From: Variovorax sp. MHTC-1
GTDB taxonomy: Bacteria > Pseudomonadota > Gammaproteobacteria > Burkholderiales > Burkholderiaceae_C
Length of the DNA: 43,359 nucleotides
Assembly: GCF_003984645.1 (NCBI RefSeq)
Contig: NZ_RWKI01000028.1
Span: 1 to 43,359, forward strand
Reading direction: 5' to 3'
Part shown: positions 7,493 through 15,148 of the stretch, in pieces
Position numbering within the stretch: position 1 is the first letter of the stretch
How the letters are laid out: every line of letters starts with the position of its first letter
Made by a program: the position numbers and the translations under genes
Notes under the pieces: generated by a model
The model's database searches: none
What the model was told of the DNA's origin: nothing
What the model saw: only the letters and a program-made list of their open reading frames with translations

Positions 7493-8311
7493 CTAGACAT
7501 AGGCGTCCACTTTCCTCTCCTGTGCGACACCGGATTGCAACAAGGCTGCATCCAGAACGTCCCAGAGGCCGGTCAGCGAGTCGAGGAAGTCGTCAGCGCC
7601 CTCGATGACCAGATGGGCGTACTCCGTTTTCAAGGCGAGCTCGACCGCGGTTCGGGCGTTTTGCTCGTGATGCTGCTCGGCTCCGACTTCACCCCAGTGC
7701 TCCAGAAGGTAGTGCATTTCGGGCACATCGAGGTCCGCGTTGTAGATGCCGCTGTCCACCAGGCAATACTTTTCGCCCGGGATCAATTGCTGATTGGAGA
7801 TCATTTCCAGCGCCAGCGTGGTGCCGAGATTCCTGTAGGTGTTTTCGATGTCCGTCAGCTTGCGATGATCGAATACTCCGATGGCCTTTCGAACTTGCGC
7901 GGTCATTCCGGTTTCCATGTCGTACCCAGGCAAAGACCCGAGCAATTGATTGGAAAAGTCCTTGAGCTTCGCTTCGACTTGCTCCTGGTTGTAGAGGTCC
8001 GAAAAAATGAGCTTGTCAGCCGATTGGTTGACAATGTATCCCGCCATCGTCGCCAGCTCGGGGCCGTGGCCCGATTCGCTCTCGACAATTTCTTCCAGCA
8101 ACTCGCTTTGCCTGTGCAGGCCATGCTCCTTGAGTGCGGTCGGAAAATTCCATCCTGGACGCGTCGAGGCGCAGAAACTCTGGATCTGGTGAAAAAGAGC
8201 TCCCACAACGGGCGGCTCAGGTTCGATCTTTACCCAATTCTTGAAAATCGGATGCGAATAGCAGCGATGACTTTTAACTCTCTCAACCAGATCGGAAATG
8301 GTAACTCTCAT
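7493..8311 (-). CDS. Haem-oxygenase-fold diiron oxidase-like protein
   Basis: A 272-aa, mainly helical protein resembling the haem-oxygenase-like dimetal oxidase (HDO) group, which includes UndA, BesC, SznF and PolF. Candidate metal ligands lie in the expected order: Glu79-x2-His82 (ESGH), Glu169 in GTTLALEM, and a His/Glu-rich third helix with His200, His205, Glu208, Glu212, His214 and His215. The group uses O2 to cut, desaturate, N-oxygenate or cyclise amino acids and fatty acids. The exact ligand pattern differs from the usual H-x3-D-x2-H, so the set cannot be fixed by eye. It follows the methyltransferase by 47 nt. Function is inferred; a TenA-like protein without redox chemistry is the main alternative. 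Confidence 0.6.
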   Translation of the reverse strand: MRVTISDLVERVKSHRCYSHPIFKNWVKIEPEPPVVGALFHQIQSFCASTRPGWNFPTALKEHGLHRQSELLEEIVESESGHGPELATMAGYIVNQSADKLIFSDLYNQEQVEAKLKDFSNQLLGSLPGYDMETGMTAQVRKAIGVFDHRKLTDIENTYRNLGTTLALEMISNQQLIPGEKYCLVDSGIYNADLDVPEMHYLLEHWGEVGAEQHHEQNARTAVELALKTEYAHLVIEGADDFLDSLTGLWDVLDAALLQSGVAQERKVDAYV

Positions 8312-8358
8312 TTCTCACTCCTAATTACAGGTGTTAAAAAAATGCCGTGATAATTTCA

Positions 8359-9351
8359 TTATTTGCTTGCCATCAACATGCGCCCTCCAGGGTGATCGAG
8401 GATTTCAACCCGCACGTTTGAAAAGCCCGCGCGGAACAATTTTTCAGTCCACTCGTCTTCGCTCAGAAGCTTCCTAGACATGAAGTGATTGTGCAAATGA
8501 TTGAATGCTGCGGCGAATGGTCTTTCCCAGTTCGATTGAGCGACGGGAATGGCATCGACGATGATCAGCGTGCCTTTGATCGCATTGGCGCAGCAAGCGC
8601 GCAACAACGCGTCGAGGATTTCTTCCTCGGCGGGGAGAAGATCGTGCATGACGAATCCGGCGTGGATGATGTCCGCATCCCTGATGAGTGATGCGTCTTC
8701 CACGAGAATCTGGATGGGGGCGGTCACGAACTGAAGCCTGTCGCTCATCCCCGCCTCACTGGCTGCGCGAACGGCTTGTTCGGTGGCCGACGCACTCAGG
8801 TCGATTCCAATGCCCTTGGAGCCGGGAATTTTTCTGAGCATGCGAATCAGGAAGCCGCCTGAGCCAGATCCAAGATCCACGATTTTCTTGGGTGCCATGG
8901 CGGCAATGGCATTTTCCGGCTGCGGATAGAAGGATTTGTCGCCCATCCATTTCGACGTGCGGGCGACCAGTCCTCCGCTTCTGGGGTATTTGAGTTGTGC
9001 TTCTTCGTTGTTTTCCGAAAATTCTTTCGCGTTATTTATCAAGGGGGCGCAAGCGCGGAGCGCCCACGACAGGTATCCGACTTCGTTGATCAGTTCGTCG
9101 AAATTGCTGCCAGCCCGATAGGTTATCGGTGTTTTTGTGTTCAACTCCTCGATGATTCCTGCCTTGCTCAGGGAGTCGAGGTAGGCGGAAATTACGGACT
9201 CCTTTATTCCACAGGACCGAGACACTGTTGCAGCGTCTACGGTCGGTGAATTCTGGAGAATTTCTATGATTCCATACTCTGCGCCGATTTCCAGCAGGAT
9301 TGCAGAGCCTGCGAGCGAAGAGCCAGTAATACCGCGATCAACGTTTTGCAT
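8359..9351 (-). CDS. Class I SAM-dependent methyltransferase with winged-helix N-domain
   Basis: 330 aa. The N-terminal ~90 residues form a winged-helix dimerisation-like domain. SAM motif I is VDLGSGSGGFLIRML (158-172), with the acidic loop GIDLS (182-186). Later blocks are GFVMHDLLPAEEEILDALL and the His-rich FNHLHNHFMSRKL. The layout is like O-methyltransferases and also like 2-oxo acid C-methyltransferases (MrsA type) and SAM cyclases (VioH/AzeJ type). It heads the minus-strand operon. With the downstream amino acid dehydrogenase it could methylate a 2-oxo acid that is later aminated (inference). Base composition is clearly lower in G+C than the flanks. Confidence 0.82.
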   Translation of the reverse strand: MQNVDRGITGSSLAGSAILLEIGAEYGIIEILQNSPTVDAATVSRSCGIKESVISAYLDSLSKAGIIEELNTKTPITYRAGSNFDELINEVGYLSWALRACAPLINNAKEFSENNEEAQLKYPRSGGLVARTSKWMGDKSFYPQPENAIAAMAPKKIVDLGSGSGGFLIRMLRKIPGSKGIGIDLSASATEQAVRAASEAGMSDRLQFVTAPIQILVEDASLIRDADIIHAGFVMHDLLPAEEEILDALLRACCANAIKGTLIIVDAIPVAQSNWERPFAAAFNHLHNHFMSRKLLSEDEWTEKLFRAGFSNVRVEILDHPGGRMLMASK

Positions 9352-9395
9352 GGGGCACCTGTGTGTTCAACACCATTGAAAAAACAACTGATTAC

Positions 9396-9412
9396 TTTGC
9401 AGTGGCTGCAAA
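9396..9412. promoter_or_regulatory. 17-bp perfect dyad ahead of the methyltransferase operon
   Basis: TTTGCAG-TGG-CTGCAAA is a perfect inverted repeat (7-bp arms, 3-bp centre) 45 nt upstream of the methyltransferase start codon. It lies where a promoter for the eight-gene set should be and is probably an operator. The rest of the gap 9352-9617 holds no recognised gene. Confidence 0.5.
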
Positions 9413-9617
9413 CCATTTAATCGCACGATAGTCAGCGTCTGGGCGCCCGTATTGGCAAAAATTGCGACCGGAGCAGTAGCGCCAGAGGCGGCTCGAGATC
9501 AACTCAGGTTCTGCGGCACGGCAAAGCCGCAAGAGGGCGTGCTCGCGCGCGGAGCCGTCCGCTCGAACCCTGGCGGGAGCAAGGGAGCGGGAGTCCCTCA
9601 GCGCGCGGCTCGAGCGC

Positions 9618-9638
9618 CTGAGAGACGACCTCTCTCAG
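9618..9638. terminator. Stem-loop at the end of the AraC gene
   Basis: CTGAGAGA-CGACC-TCTCTCAG gives an 8-bp perfect stem with a 5-nt loop. It overlaps the stop codon of the AraC gene on the minus strand. There is no clear T run after it, so termination is only a possibility. Confidence 0.35.
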
Positions 9639-10474
9639 CAGGTCTGGGCGCGCACGTACTGGAGAGGCGTCATGCCGAAGGTGCGCTTGAAATGCCTGGT
9701 GAGGGCGCTCTGGTCGTAAAAGCCGCTCGCGATGGCGGCTTCGATCAAGGGCCGGCCTGCCGTGAGGTGACCAATGGCTGCCCTGAGCCGCAACTGCGTC
9801 AGGTACGTGTGGGGCGTCAATCCGATCGTCCGGTTGAACGCACCAATCAGTTGGAACGGCGTCAGGTTGGCGGTCGCCGCCATCTGCTCAAGGGTCAATC
9901 GCTCCGAGAAGGCGTCGCGCAGCAGTTCCAGCACTGGCGCAAGCACGCGGGCATCTGCGGGCACCTGGAGCACGCGTTGCCCTGGCTGTGCGTGGCTCTG
10001 GAAGAGCGTTCCGAAGCTGTGAACGAACAACTCCTGCTGCCGCAAGGGGTCCCACTGCTCGCTGCTTCCGTCGAAGGCTCGATGAAGTTCCAGAAAGCTG
10101 GCGATGAGGTCCTGATCGCAAAAGATGTTCGACCCGAAGTAGCGGGTTTGATCGATCCCCAGTGTTGACATCAGGTGCTTGATTCCCGGCTCGGCCAGAT
10201 AGACAGAGCGGTAGCGCCAGCGGGCGCTGCCGCCCATGCGACCCGAATGGGGCTCGGCTGGGTTGAACACGAGGAGTGCTTGCTGATGGGCAATGCCCGT
10301 TCGGCCGCGACTCTTGAATTCCGCGCCTCCGACCTCGGTGACCGCAATCACGAAGGAATGGTGCACATGAGGCGCGTATTCATGCGTCGTGAAGTCCGCA
10401 TGCAGCATGTCCATGCCCGGCAAGCCGGGCACATGCCAGTAGCGCGATGTATTCAGAGGGTCCAGCTTGGCCAA
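9635..10474 (-). CDS. AraC-family transcriptional regulator
   Basis: 279 aa: an N-terminal cupin-like sensor (about 20-100, with HEYAPHVHHSFVI and FNPAEPHSG) and a C-terminal double HTH (about 180-278, with LTLEQMAATANLTPFQLIGAF and GFYDQSALTRHFKRTFGMTPLQYV). The length is normal. It is transcribed away from aidB and lies just upstream of the low-GC operon on the same strand. It is therefore a candidate regulator of either; both nearby control regions contain 21-bp-phased repeats. Confidence 0.9.
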   Translation of the reverse strand: MAKLDPLNTSRYWHVPGLPGMDMLHADFTTHEYAPHVHHSFVIAVTEVGGAEFKSRGRTGIAHQQALLVFNPAEPHSGRMGGSARWRYRSVYLAEPGIKHLMSTLGIDQTRYFGSNIFCDQDLIASFLELHRAFDGSSEQWDPLRQQELFVHSFGTLFQSHAQPGQRVLQVPADARVLAPVLELLRDAFSERLTLEQMAATANLTPFQLIGAFNRTIGLTPHTYLTQLRLRAAIGHLTAGRPLIEAAIASGFYDQSALTRHFKRTFGMTPLQYVRAQTC

Positions 10475-10680
10475 CGCAAACCTCCGTTTGGATCAGCAGT
10501 TGCAACGCTTCCAGCGTCCGACCGCTTGCATGGCACCTAAATGGTGAGCAAAAGCAGCCGCGAGTTCGGAGTCGTCTATCCAATGATCTACAGCGCGATC
10601 GAGGGCGGGGGCCGCCAGGTCGCGGTACTTTGAGCAAGCAAGGGCTGTGCCACTTCGTCGGTTTGGTGTACCGGATGCTT

Positions 10681-10730
10681 GACTCACGAAAGAAGAATTT
10701 AGATTCACGAATCGCGAGGAATGATTCACC
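10681..10730. repeat. Three direct repeats phased at 21 bp upstream of aidB
   Basis: GAYTCAC starts at 10681, 10702 and 10723, exactly 21 bp apart; the first two continue as GA and the third as CA. They lie in the ~315-nt AraC-aidB divergent gap, which otherwise holds no recognised gene. Same-face repeats suggest AraC-type operators. The third copy overlaps a possible upstream ATG (10721), which argues against that codon as the aidB start. Confidence 0.6.
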
Positions 10731-10789
10731 ATGGCGTGGCCCAGCTTTTGATGGATGGCCTGCAGCGCGGCCAGCCCTTGGAGACCGTC

Positions 10790-12502
10790 ATGAATATGCC
10801 CCTTGAAAGTACCGCACTGGCGTTCGAGTTCCCGTTGGCCAATGGCGTCGAAACGCACAAGGTATTCAATCAGGCCAATCCTTGCATCGGCCATAACGCA
10901 TTCACAGGCGATGTGGCCCTGCGAGAACTCGTGGCACGCCATGCGTCCTGGAGCATTCCCAACGCGACGGTGATCGGCGCATTGGCAGGCAATGAACAGG
11001 TGCAAGACCTTGCACGATTGGCCAACGAGCACAGCCCCCAGCTGCGCACGCATGACCGTTTCGGCAACCGTCTGGACTGGGTCGAGTTCCACCCCGCCTG
11101 GCATCAACTGATGGCGCTGGGGTTCGCGCATGGCGTACACAGCCTTGCCTGGACAACCGACGAGTCATCGGCTCACTTTGCACGCGCGGTGCTGAGCTAC
11201 CTGTGGAATCAGGTCGAAAACGGTACCGGGTGCCCCATCGGTATGGCCTACGCTGCCTGCGCCGGTTTTGCAGGGCGCCCGGAGTTTGCAATCTGGAGGG
11301 AAAAGACACTCTCCGGGCACTACGACCCGCGCCGCCTGCCGCTCTCGCAAAAAACGGGTGCCGTGATCGGCTATGCCATGACCGAGAAGCAGGGCGGCTC
11401 CGACCTGCGACAGACCCAGACCACTGCCACCTTCGTTGGAACTGAGGGCAACGCCCGGATCTACAACGTGACGGGCCACAAGTGGTTCTTTTCAGTTCCC
11501 ACCTCGGACGGCTTCTACACGCTGGCTCAAACAAAGTCCGGCGTCAGCTGCCTTTTCGTTCCGCGCTTCCTGCCGGATGGCAGCGCGAACCACATTGCCG
11601 TACAGCGCTTGAAGGACAAGTGCGGAAACCGCTCCAATGCATCGAGCGAAGTCGAGTTCAACAAGACCTGGGCGATGTTGGTCGGCGAGGAGGGACGCGG
11701 CATCCGGGAGATTCTGTCGCACGCGCACCTGACCCGCCTGGACTTTGCGGTGGGCTCGGCGGGCCTGATGCGCCAAGCACTGACATTGGCGATCAATCAC
11801 GCATCAACGCGCAACGGTTTTGGGCGCCGACTGGCCGACCTGCCGATGCAGACGAATGTGCTGGCCGATCTAGCGCTGGAAAGTGAAGCGGCCATGTTGT
11901 CGGCGATGCGCGTCGCACGGGCGACCGACAGCATGGAATCGAACGAACGGGAGCGACTTCTTGCTCGTGTGGCAACGCCTGTGGTCAAGTATTGGAACTG
12001 CCAGCGCGCGACGTACTTCGTCTATGAGGCGTTGCAGATTCACGGCGGAAACGGCTTCATCATGGAAAATCCCGTCGCGCGGCTGTATCGCGAGGCGCCG
12101 CTCAATTCGATTTGGGAAGGCACGACGAACATGATGTGCATGGACGTGGTGCGCGCGCTCAGCCGTGAAAAGGGTTCGCTCGAAGTCTTCCTGGATGAAA
12201 TTTCCCAGCCGGAAGTTGCCAACACAGCGCATGCGAAGTTCATCGCCGGTTTGCGCGACGATCTTGGTGCGGGTCCGGTTGATGAGGGCAACTCGCGCGC
12301 TGTCGTGACGCGCATGGCCCTTGCGCTTCAGGCGAGCGAGATACTCAAGCACAGTGATGGTGCGGTCGCCCAGCGCTTTGTGGAGTCGCGCCTGGGCGGT
12401 CAACACGCCGGTGTAATGGGCACTCTGGCCATTGGGACAGACCTGCGCGAAATCGTCTCGCGCGCCGACGTGACCGCGGCAGCACAGTCGGCATCTATTT
12501 GA
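10790..12502 (+). CDS. aidB: AidB-like acyl-CoA dehydrogenase
   Basis: 570 aa from the ATG at 10790, which has GGAG 6 nt upstream; the frame is open from 10721. It matches AidB in order: THKVFNQ, the RLANEHSPQLRTHDRFGNRLDWVEFHP region, FHPAWHQLM, a flavin-binding TEKQGGSDLRQT, then REAPLNSIWEGTTNMMCMDVVRAL with the acyl-CoA dehydrogenase catalytic glutamate. E. coli AidB is 541 aa. That protein is an FAD enzyme of the alkylation response that binds DNA and has weak isovaleryl-CoA dehydrogenase activity. Here the physiological role is unproven. The divergent AraC gene and the phased repeats suggest specific induction. Confidence 0.9.
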   Translation: MNMPLESTALAFEFPLANGVETHKVFNQANPCIGHNAFTGDVALRELVARHASWSIPNATVIGALAGNEQVQDLARLANEHSPQLRTHDRFGNRLDWVEFHPAWHQLMALGFAHGVHSLAWTTDESSAHFARAVLSYLWNQVENGTGCPIGMAYAACAGFAGRPEFAIWREKTLSGHYDPRRLPLSQKTGAVIGYAMTEKQGGSDLRQTQTTATFVGTEGNARIYNVTGHKWFFSVPTSDGFYTLAQTKSGVSCLFVPRFLPDGSANHIAVQRLKDKCGNRSNASSEVEFNKTWAMLVGEEGRGIREILSHAHLTRLDFAVGSAGLMRQALTLAINHASTRNGFGRRLADLPMQTNVLADLALESEAAMLSAMRVARATDSMESNERERLLARVATPVVKYWNCQRATYFVYEALQIHGGNGFIMENPVARLYREAPLNSIWEGTTNMMCMDVVRALSREKGSLEVFLDEISQPEVANTAHAKFIAGLRDDLGAGPVDEGNSRAVVTRMALALQASEILKHSDGAVAQRFVESRLGGQHAGVMGTLAIGTDLREIVSRADVTAAAQSASI

Positions 12503-12598
12503 CGGGTGTGGTCGTTGCTCCCAATCCTGAAGAGGCAACATCGATAGCATCAATATGCTCCTCGCCATTCTAGGCAGACCCGCGTTGCTGGCGGCGCT

Positions 12599-12850
12599 TC
12601 AAGCCGCGGTCTGCCGCAGCAGCGCACCCGCCGGTATTTCACCGTGCGCGACGAGCGCCAAGGCGCGATGCCAGGCGCCGTGCCAGCGCCACGATGCCCA
12701 CGTGTCGCATCCGCTTTCCGCTGCCGGCGCCGGTTGAATCACTTCGTCAACGCGCTGTCGGGCTGCAAGCGCAACCAGCCCCAGGCGAGTTCGACCCAGC
12801 AACGCACGTGCTTGCTTGTTGCCTGCCTTGCCGATGCCTTGTTCTACCTG
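12599..12850 (-). pseudogene. IS110-family transposase, C-terminal remnant
   Basis: On the minus strand GIGKAGNKQARALL, then after frame changes a VGIVALAR-like block, and finally GEIPAGA, follow the order of the IS110 transposase C-terminus. Frameshifts split it across two frames and the N-terminal DEDD domain is absent. It is a dead fragment. Confidence 0.65.
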
Positions 12851-12897
12851 GCCCCACCGCTTGTTGGCGCCGGCCGAAAATTGACCCATCTTGTGAA

Positions 12898-13320
12898 GTG
12901 AACCCCTCGAGGCGGCTCGTCGAGTCGTATCTGAACGGCGAAGGCAGTCTCAAGTCCATCGCCAAGGCCCACGACATCACCCACACGCTGCTGATGCTGT
13001 GGGTAGACAAGTGCCGCCGAGGCGATCTCACCGACGAGATCGACTACGTCGAGCGCGCCCGCGAAGCCGAGGCCAAGATTGCCGCGCTCGAGCGCAAGGT
13101 TGGCCAACTCACCATGGAGCTGGATGTCCTCAAAAAAATGCGCCAGGCTGCCGGCTTCAGCAGCGATCGGGTGTCGATCATCTCAGGGGTCCATGGCATC
13201 TCCATCGCCGAAGGATGCCGAGCCATGAATCTTCCGCAGCACCTACTACAAGGCTCCTGACGCCGAGCGCGCGCAGCTCACCGACCCGCGCAGGGTGCAT
13301 TTGCGGGGGCGAACAAGCCG
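12898..13320 (+). pseudogene. IS3-family transposase remnant (OrfA plus start of OrfB)
   Basis: From a GTG at 12898 the reading gives an IS3-type OrfA: HTH RRLVESYLNGEGSLKSIAKA, then a leucine-zipper-like AKIAALERKVGQLTMELDVLKK. A frame change follows near 13150-13230, then the OrfB-like start STYYKAPDAERAQLTDPR in another frame to about 13315. The DDE catalytic part is missing. Confidence 0.75.
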
Positions 13321-13454
13321 CCCGTAGGGCTCCTACGCTGAGCCTGCTGCACCAGTGAGTTAACATAATCAATCTTGCCCAATCCTAGTCTACGTCCTGT
13401 TTTTACGTGTTGACACGCGACGGCGAGGGGCGAGAATTGCCTCATTCAGTTCCA

Positions 13455-13630
13455 ATGAAAAGTGCGAGGTCTGCAACTCCGATCAAAGCTCAACAGACTG
13501 TCCAGGAATGGGGCAACGGCCTGGCTGTTCGGCTGACGGCGCCGGTTGCGCGCGCGGCCCATTTGGCCCGGGGCATGCCGATCACCGTCGGAACTGCCGA
13601 GGCCACTGGTCTGTCTGCGGGCACCGATCC
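13455..13630 (+). pseudogene. MazE/AbrB-type antitoxin fragment
   Basis: QTVQEWGNGLAVRLTAP (about residues 14-30 from the ATG at 13455), then AHLARGMPITV, matches the swapped-hairpin AbrB/MazE DNA-binding domain. After about residue 58 the frame runs on as the antisense of the neighbouring ParE-like gene. The C-terminal toxin-binding part and any MazF partner are absent, so this is an orphan, broken antitoxin. Confidence 0.6.
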
Positions 13631-13661
13631 ATTGAATCCGCGCGCCGCGTCGAGCCCAATC

Positions 13662-13973
13662 CTAGTGGTAGTCGTCTTCGCGCTGGTGGCGGATCGCAGC
13701 GACCACGACCTCTCGTTCGCTGATGACTCGAAACAAGGCTACGTATCCCGAAGCCCCGAATGGAATGACCAGTTCGCGCTCGAGCCGGTCAGCGTCGGCG
13801 ATGCGGCAAGTGAACGGATTCGTTTCCAGAATTCGAAACTCCGTGCGGATGGCCGCTATTGCACGACGCGGCAGATCGAAGTCTGCGTGCTGCAGAGCGG
13901 ACTCGACGAGAAAGTCTTCAAGACGCAGCAGATCTTCAAGCGCCTCACGCGTCAGGGTGACCGTGTAGGTCAC
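13662..13973 (-). CDS. RelE/ParE-family toxin
   Basis: A 103-aa protein of the RelE/ParE fold. It begins YTVTLTREALEDLLRLEDFL, has a central PRRAIAAIRTEFRILETNPF, and ends in the strand pair YVALFRVISEREVVVAAIRHQREDDYH, typical of plasmid-stabilisation toxins. It overlaps the upstream antitoxin gene by 4 nt. The usual target is DNA gyrase (ParE) or ribosome-bound mRNA (RelE); which one is not decidable here. Confidence 0.85.
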   Translation of the reverse strand: MTYTVTLTREALEDLLRLEDFLVESALQHADFDLPRRAIAAIRTEFRILETNPFTCRIADADRLERELVIPFGASGYVALFRVISEREVVVAAIRHQREDDYH

Positions 13974-14269
13974 GGCCGAGCGGCTCTGCCGCGCTTCTCT
14001 TGCACGAGCTGCGAAATGCGCGCGTCGAGGCGCTCTTGCATCGCGTCGAGCGCGTCCTTAGCAGAGTAGTACTCGCCGCTCTTCTTCGCCCGCTTCAATG
14101 AATCGCGGCCACGCGCAAGGAACTCTTGCTGAGACTTGCGACGCTGGGCGGCCTGCACCGCCGCATTCTCCACAAACTGGGACAGGGTTTCGCCTTGGCG
14201 TAGCACGCTCTCGATCTCATCGCGGACGGATGGCTCGACGCGTATGGGAGGCAACTGAGCGGTCTTCAC
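13970..14269 (-). CDS. Antitoxin of the ParE-like module
   Basis: 99 aa from a GTG at 14269, giving a start KTAQLPPIRVEPSVRDEIE, which fits the ribbon-helix-helix start of this antitoxin type. An ATG at 14341 in the same frame would add 24 residues with no recognised similarity and no RBS. The C-terminal half (LARGRDSLKRAKKSGEYYSAKDALDAMQERLDARI) is a helical toxin-wrapping segment. It overlaps the toxin by 4 nt. The predicted transcription start is almost at the GTG, so the mRNA may be leaderless. Confidence 0.75.
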   Translation of the reverse strand: MKTAQLPPIRVEPSVRDEIESVLRQGETLSQFVENAAVQAAQRRKSQQEFLARGRDSLKRAKKSGEYYSAKDALDAMQERLDARISQLVQEKRGRAARP

Positions 14270-14274
14270 AAAAG

Positions 14275-14305
14275 CAATTGTAGAGCAATTGCTATGCGAG
14301 GCCAA
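14275..14305 (-). promoter_or_regulatory. Promoter/operator of the ParE-like module
   Basis: Minus strand: -35 TTGGCC (14300-14305), a 17-bp spacer and -10 TACAAT (14277-14282). Two CAATTG palindromes at 14275-14280 and 14286-14291, 11 bp apart, overlap the promoter. They are plausible ribbon-helix-helix operator sites for autorepression. Confidence 0.55.
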
Positions 14306-14369
14306 GAGCCGGCTTGATGGCCAAATTGCATCAAATTTCATGCCGGGATGGCGCGCGCAGGTTGAAGGT

Positions 14370-14397
14370 CCTGCTGGGCCCCGCGGGGCCCAGCAGG
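14370..14397. repeat. 28-bp perfect palindrome
   Basis: CCTGCTGGGCCCCG followed directly by its exact reverse complement, with no loop. It lies between the two divergent toxin-antitoxin modules. It could extrude as a cruciform or be a recombination or terminator-like relic; there is no T tract. Confidence 0.75.
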
Positions 14398-14471
14398 TAC
14401 GCGATATCGACAGCGAAGAACGTCAATCCACACGACTGCTTGTCTGATCGATGCCCGCGCGGTTGATGGTA

Positions 14472-14500
14472 TTGACAACTATTGATAGTCGTACCAAGAT
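14472..14500 (+). promoter_or_regulatory. parDE promoter and operator
   Basis: TTGACA (14472-14477), a 17-bp spacer and CAAGAT (14495-14500). ACTAT-TG-ATAGT (14478-14489) is an inverted repeat inside the spacer, fitting autoregulation by ParD. Confidence 0.6.
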
Positions 14501-14507
14501 TTACCCC

Positions 14508-14759
14508 ATGAGCACCAACACCATGAGCTTCGCGCTTCCTGAGGCCTTGCGCAGCTACGTTGATCAGCGGGTGCGCTCTGGCGCATATGGGAACACGAGC
14601 GAATACCTTCGGGAGTTGATTCGCAAGGACCAGGAGGATCAGGCAAAGAAGCAGCTGCGCGAACTGATCAAAGAGGGGCTCGAGTCGGGAAAGGGGCGCT
14701 TGGTCACTCGAAAAGTCGCCGCTGAGTTGAAACAACGAGCGCTGGGAAGTTCGCGTTGA
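14508..14759 (+). CDS. parD: ParD-family antitoxin
   Basis: 83 aa from the ATG at 14508; upstream codons in the same frame fall inside the promoter. The ribbon-helix-helix N-terminus is MSFALPEALRSYVDQRV, followed by YGNTSEYLRELIRKDQE, the ParD signature, and a basic helical tail. It neutralises ParE and represses the operon. Its stop overlaps the ParE start (TTGA). Confidence 0.9.
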   Translation: MSTNTMSFALPEALRSYVDQRVRSGAYGNTSEYLRELIRKDQEDQAKKQLRELIKEGLESGKGRLVTRKVAAELKQRALGSSR

Positions 14760-15082
14760 AGCGCGCGAAGCTAAGGCCGCTGGCGGAGCAAGATTTTGTC
14801 GAAATCGCTCAGTACTACGTACGCGAGGGCGATCGTGCACTTGGCGAGCGCTTCTTCGACGCGGCTCTGGCTGCACTGGAGCCGATTCAGCGCATGCCGG
14901 CCTTGGGATCGCCGCGGCTCGGGAAGCTGTGCGACATACCGCGGCTGCGCGCATGGCGCGTCACGGGCTTTCCCGTGCAGTGGTTCTACTTTGAATCGGA
15001 TGATCATCTCGACGTTGTCCGTCTGCTCGGTGAGCGCCAAAACATTGCCGCCATTCTTCGCGATGAGCTTGGCGAGCAGTGA
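14756..15082 (+). CDS. parE: ParE-family toxin
   Basis: 108 aa from a TTG that overlaps the parD stop. It has the ParE fold: KLRPLAEQDFVEIAQYYVREG, a central PRLGKLCDIPRLRAWRVTGF, then VQWFYFESDDHLDVVRLLGERQNI. The family poisons DNA gyrase. Together with parD it is an intact-looking addiction module. Confidence 0.9.
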   Translation: MKRAKLRPLAEQDFVEIAQYYVREGDRALGERFFDAALAALEPIQRMPALGSPRLGKLCDIPRLRAWRVTGFPVQWFYFESDDHLDVVRLLGERQNIAAILRDELGEQ

Positions 15083-15148
15083 TTGACATCATTTCGAACA
15101 ATAATTTAACATAAGACAAATTGTATTGTCGAAATGTAGGAGCGATTT

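Noticed and set aside
10679..10705. TTGACT and TAGATT as an aidB promoter
   Set aside because: The spacer is only 15 bp; the signal is weak beside the phased repeats in the same place.
10493..11140. 215-aa minus-strand open frame at the aidB start
   Set aside because: Mostly antisense to aidB; no RBS or recognised domain. A short coding-like tail (10493-10600) could not be assigned.
14269..14341. ATG at 14341 as the antitoxin start
   Set aside because: No RBS, and the extra 24 residues would lie over the predicted promoter and operator; the GTG at 14269 gives a typical start.
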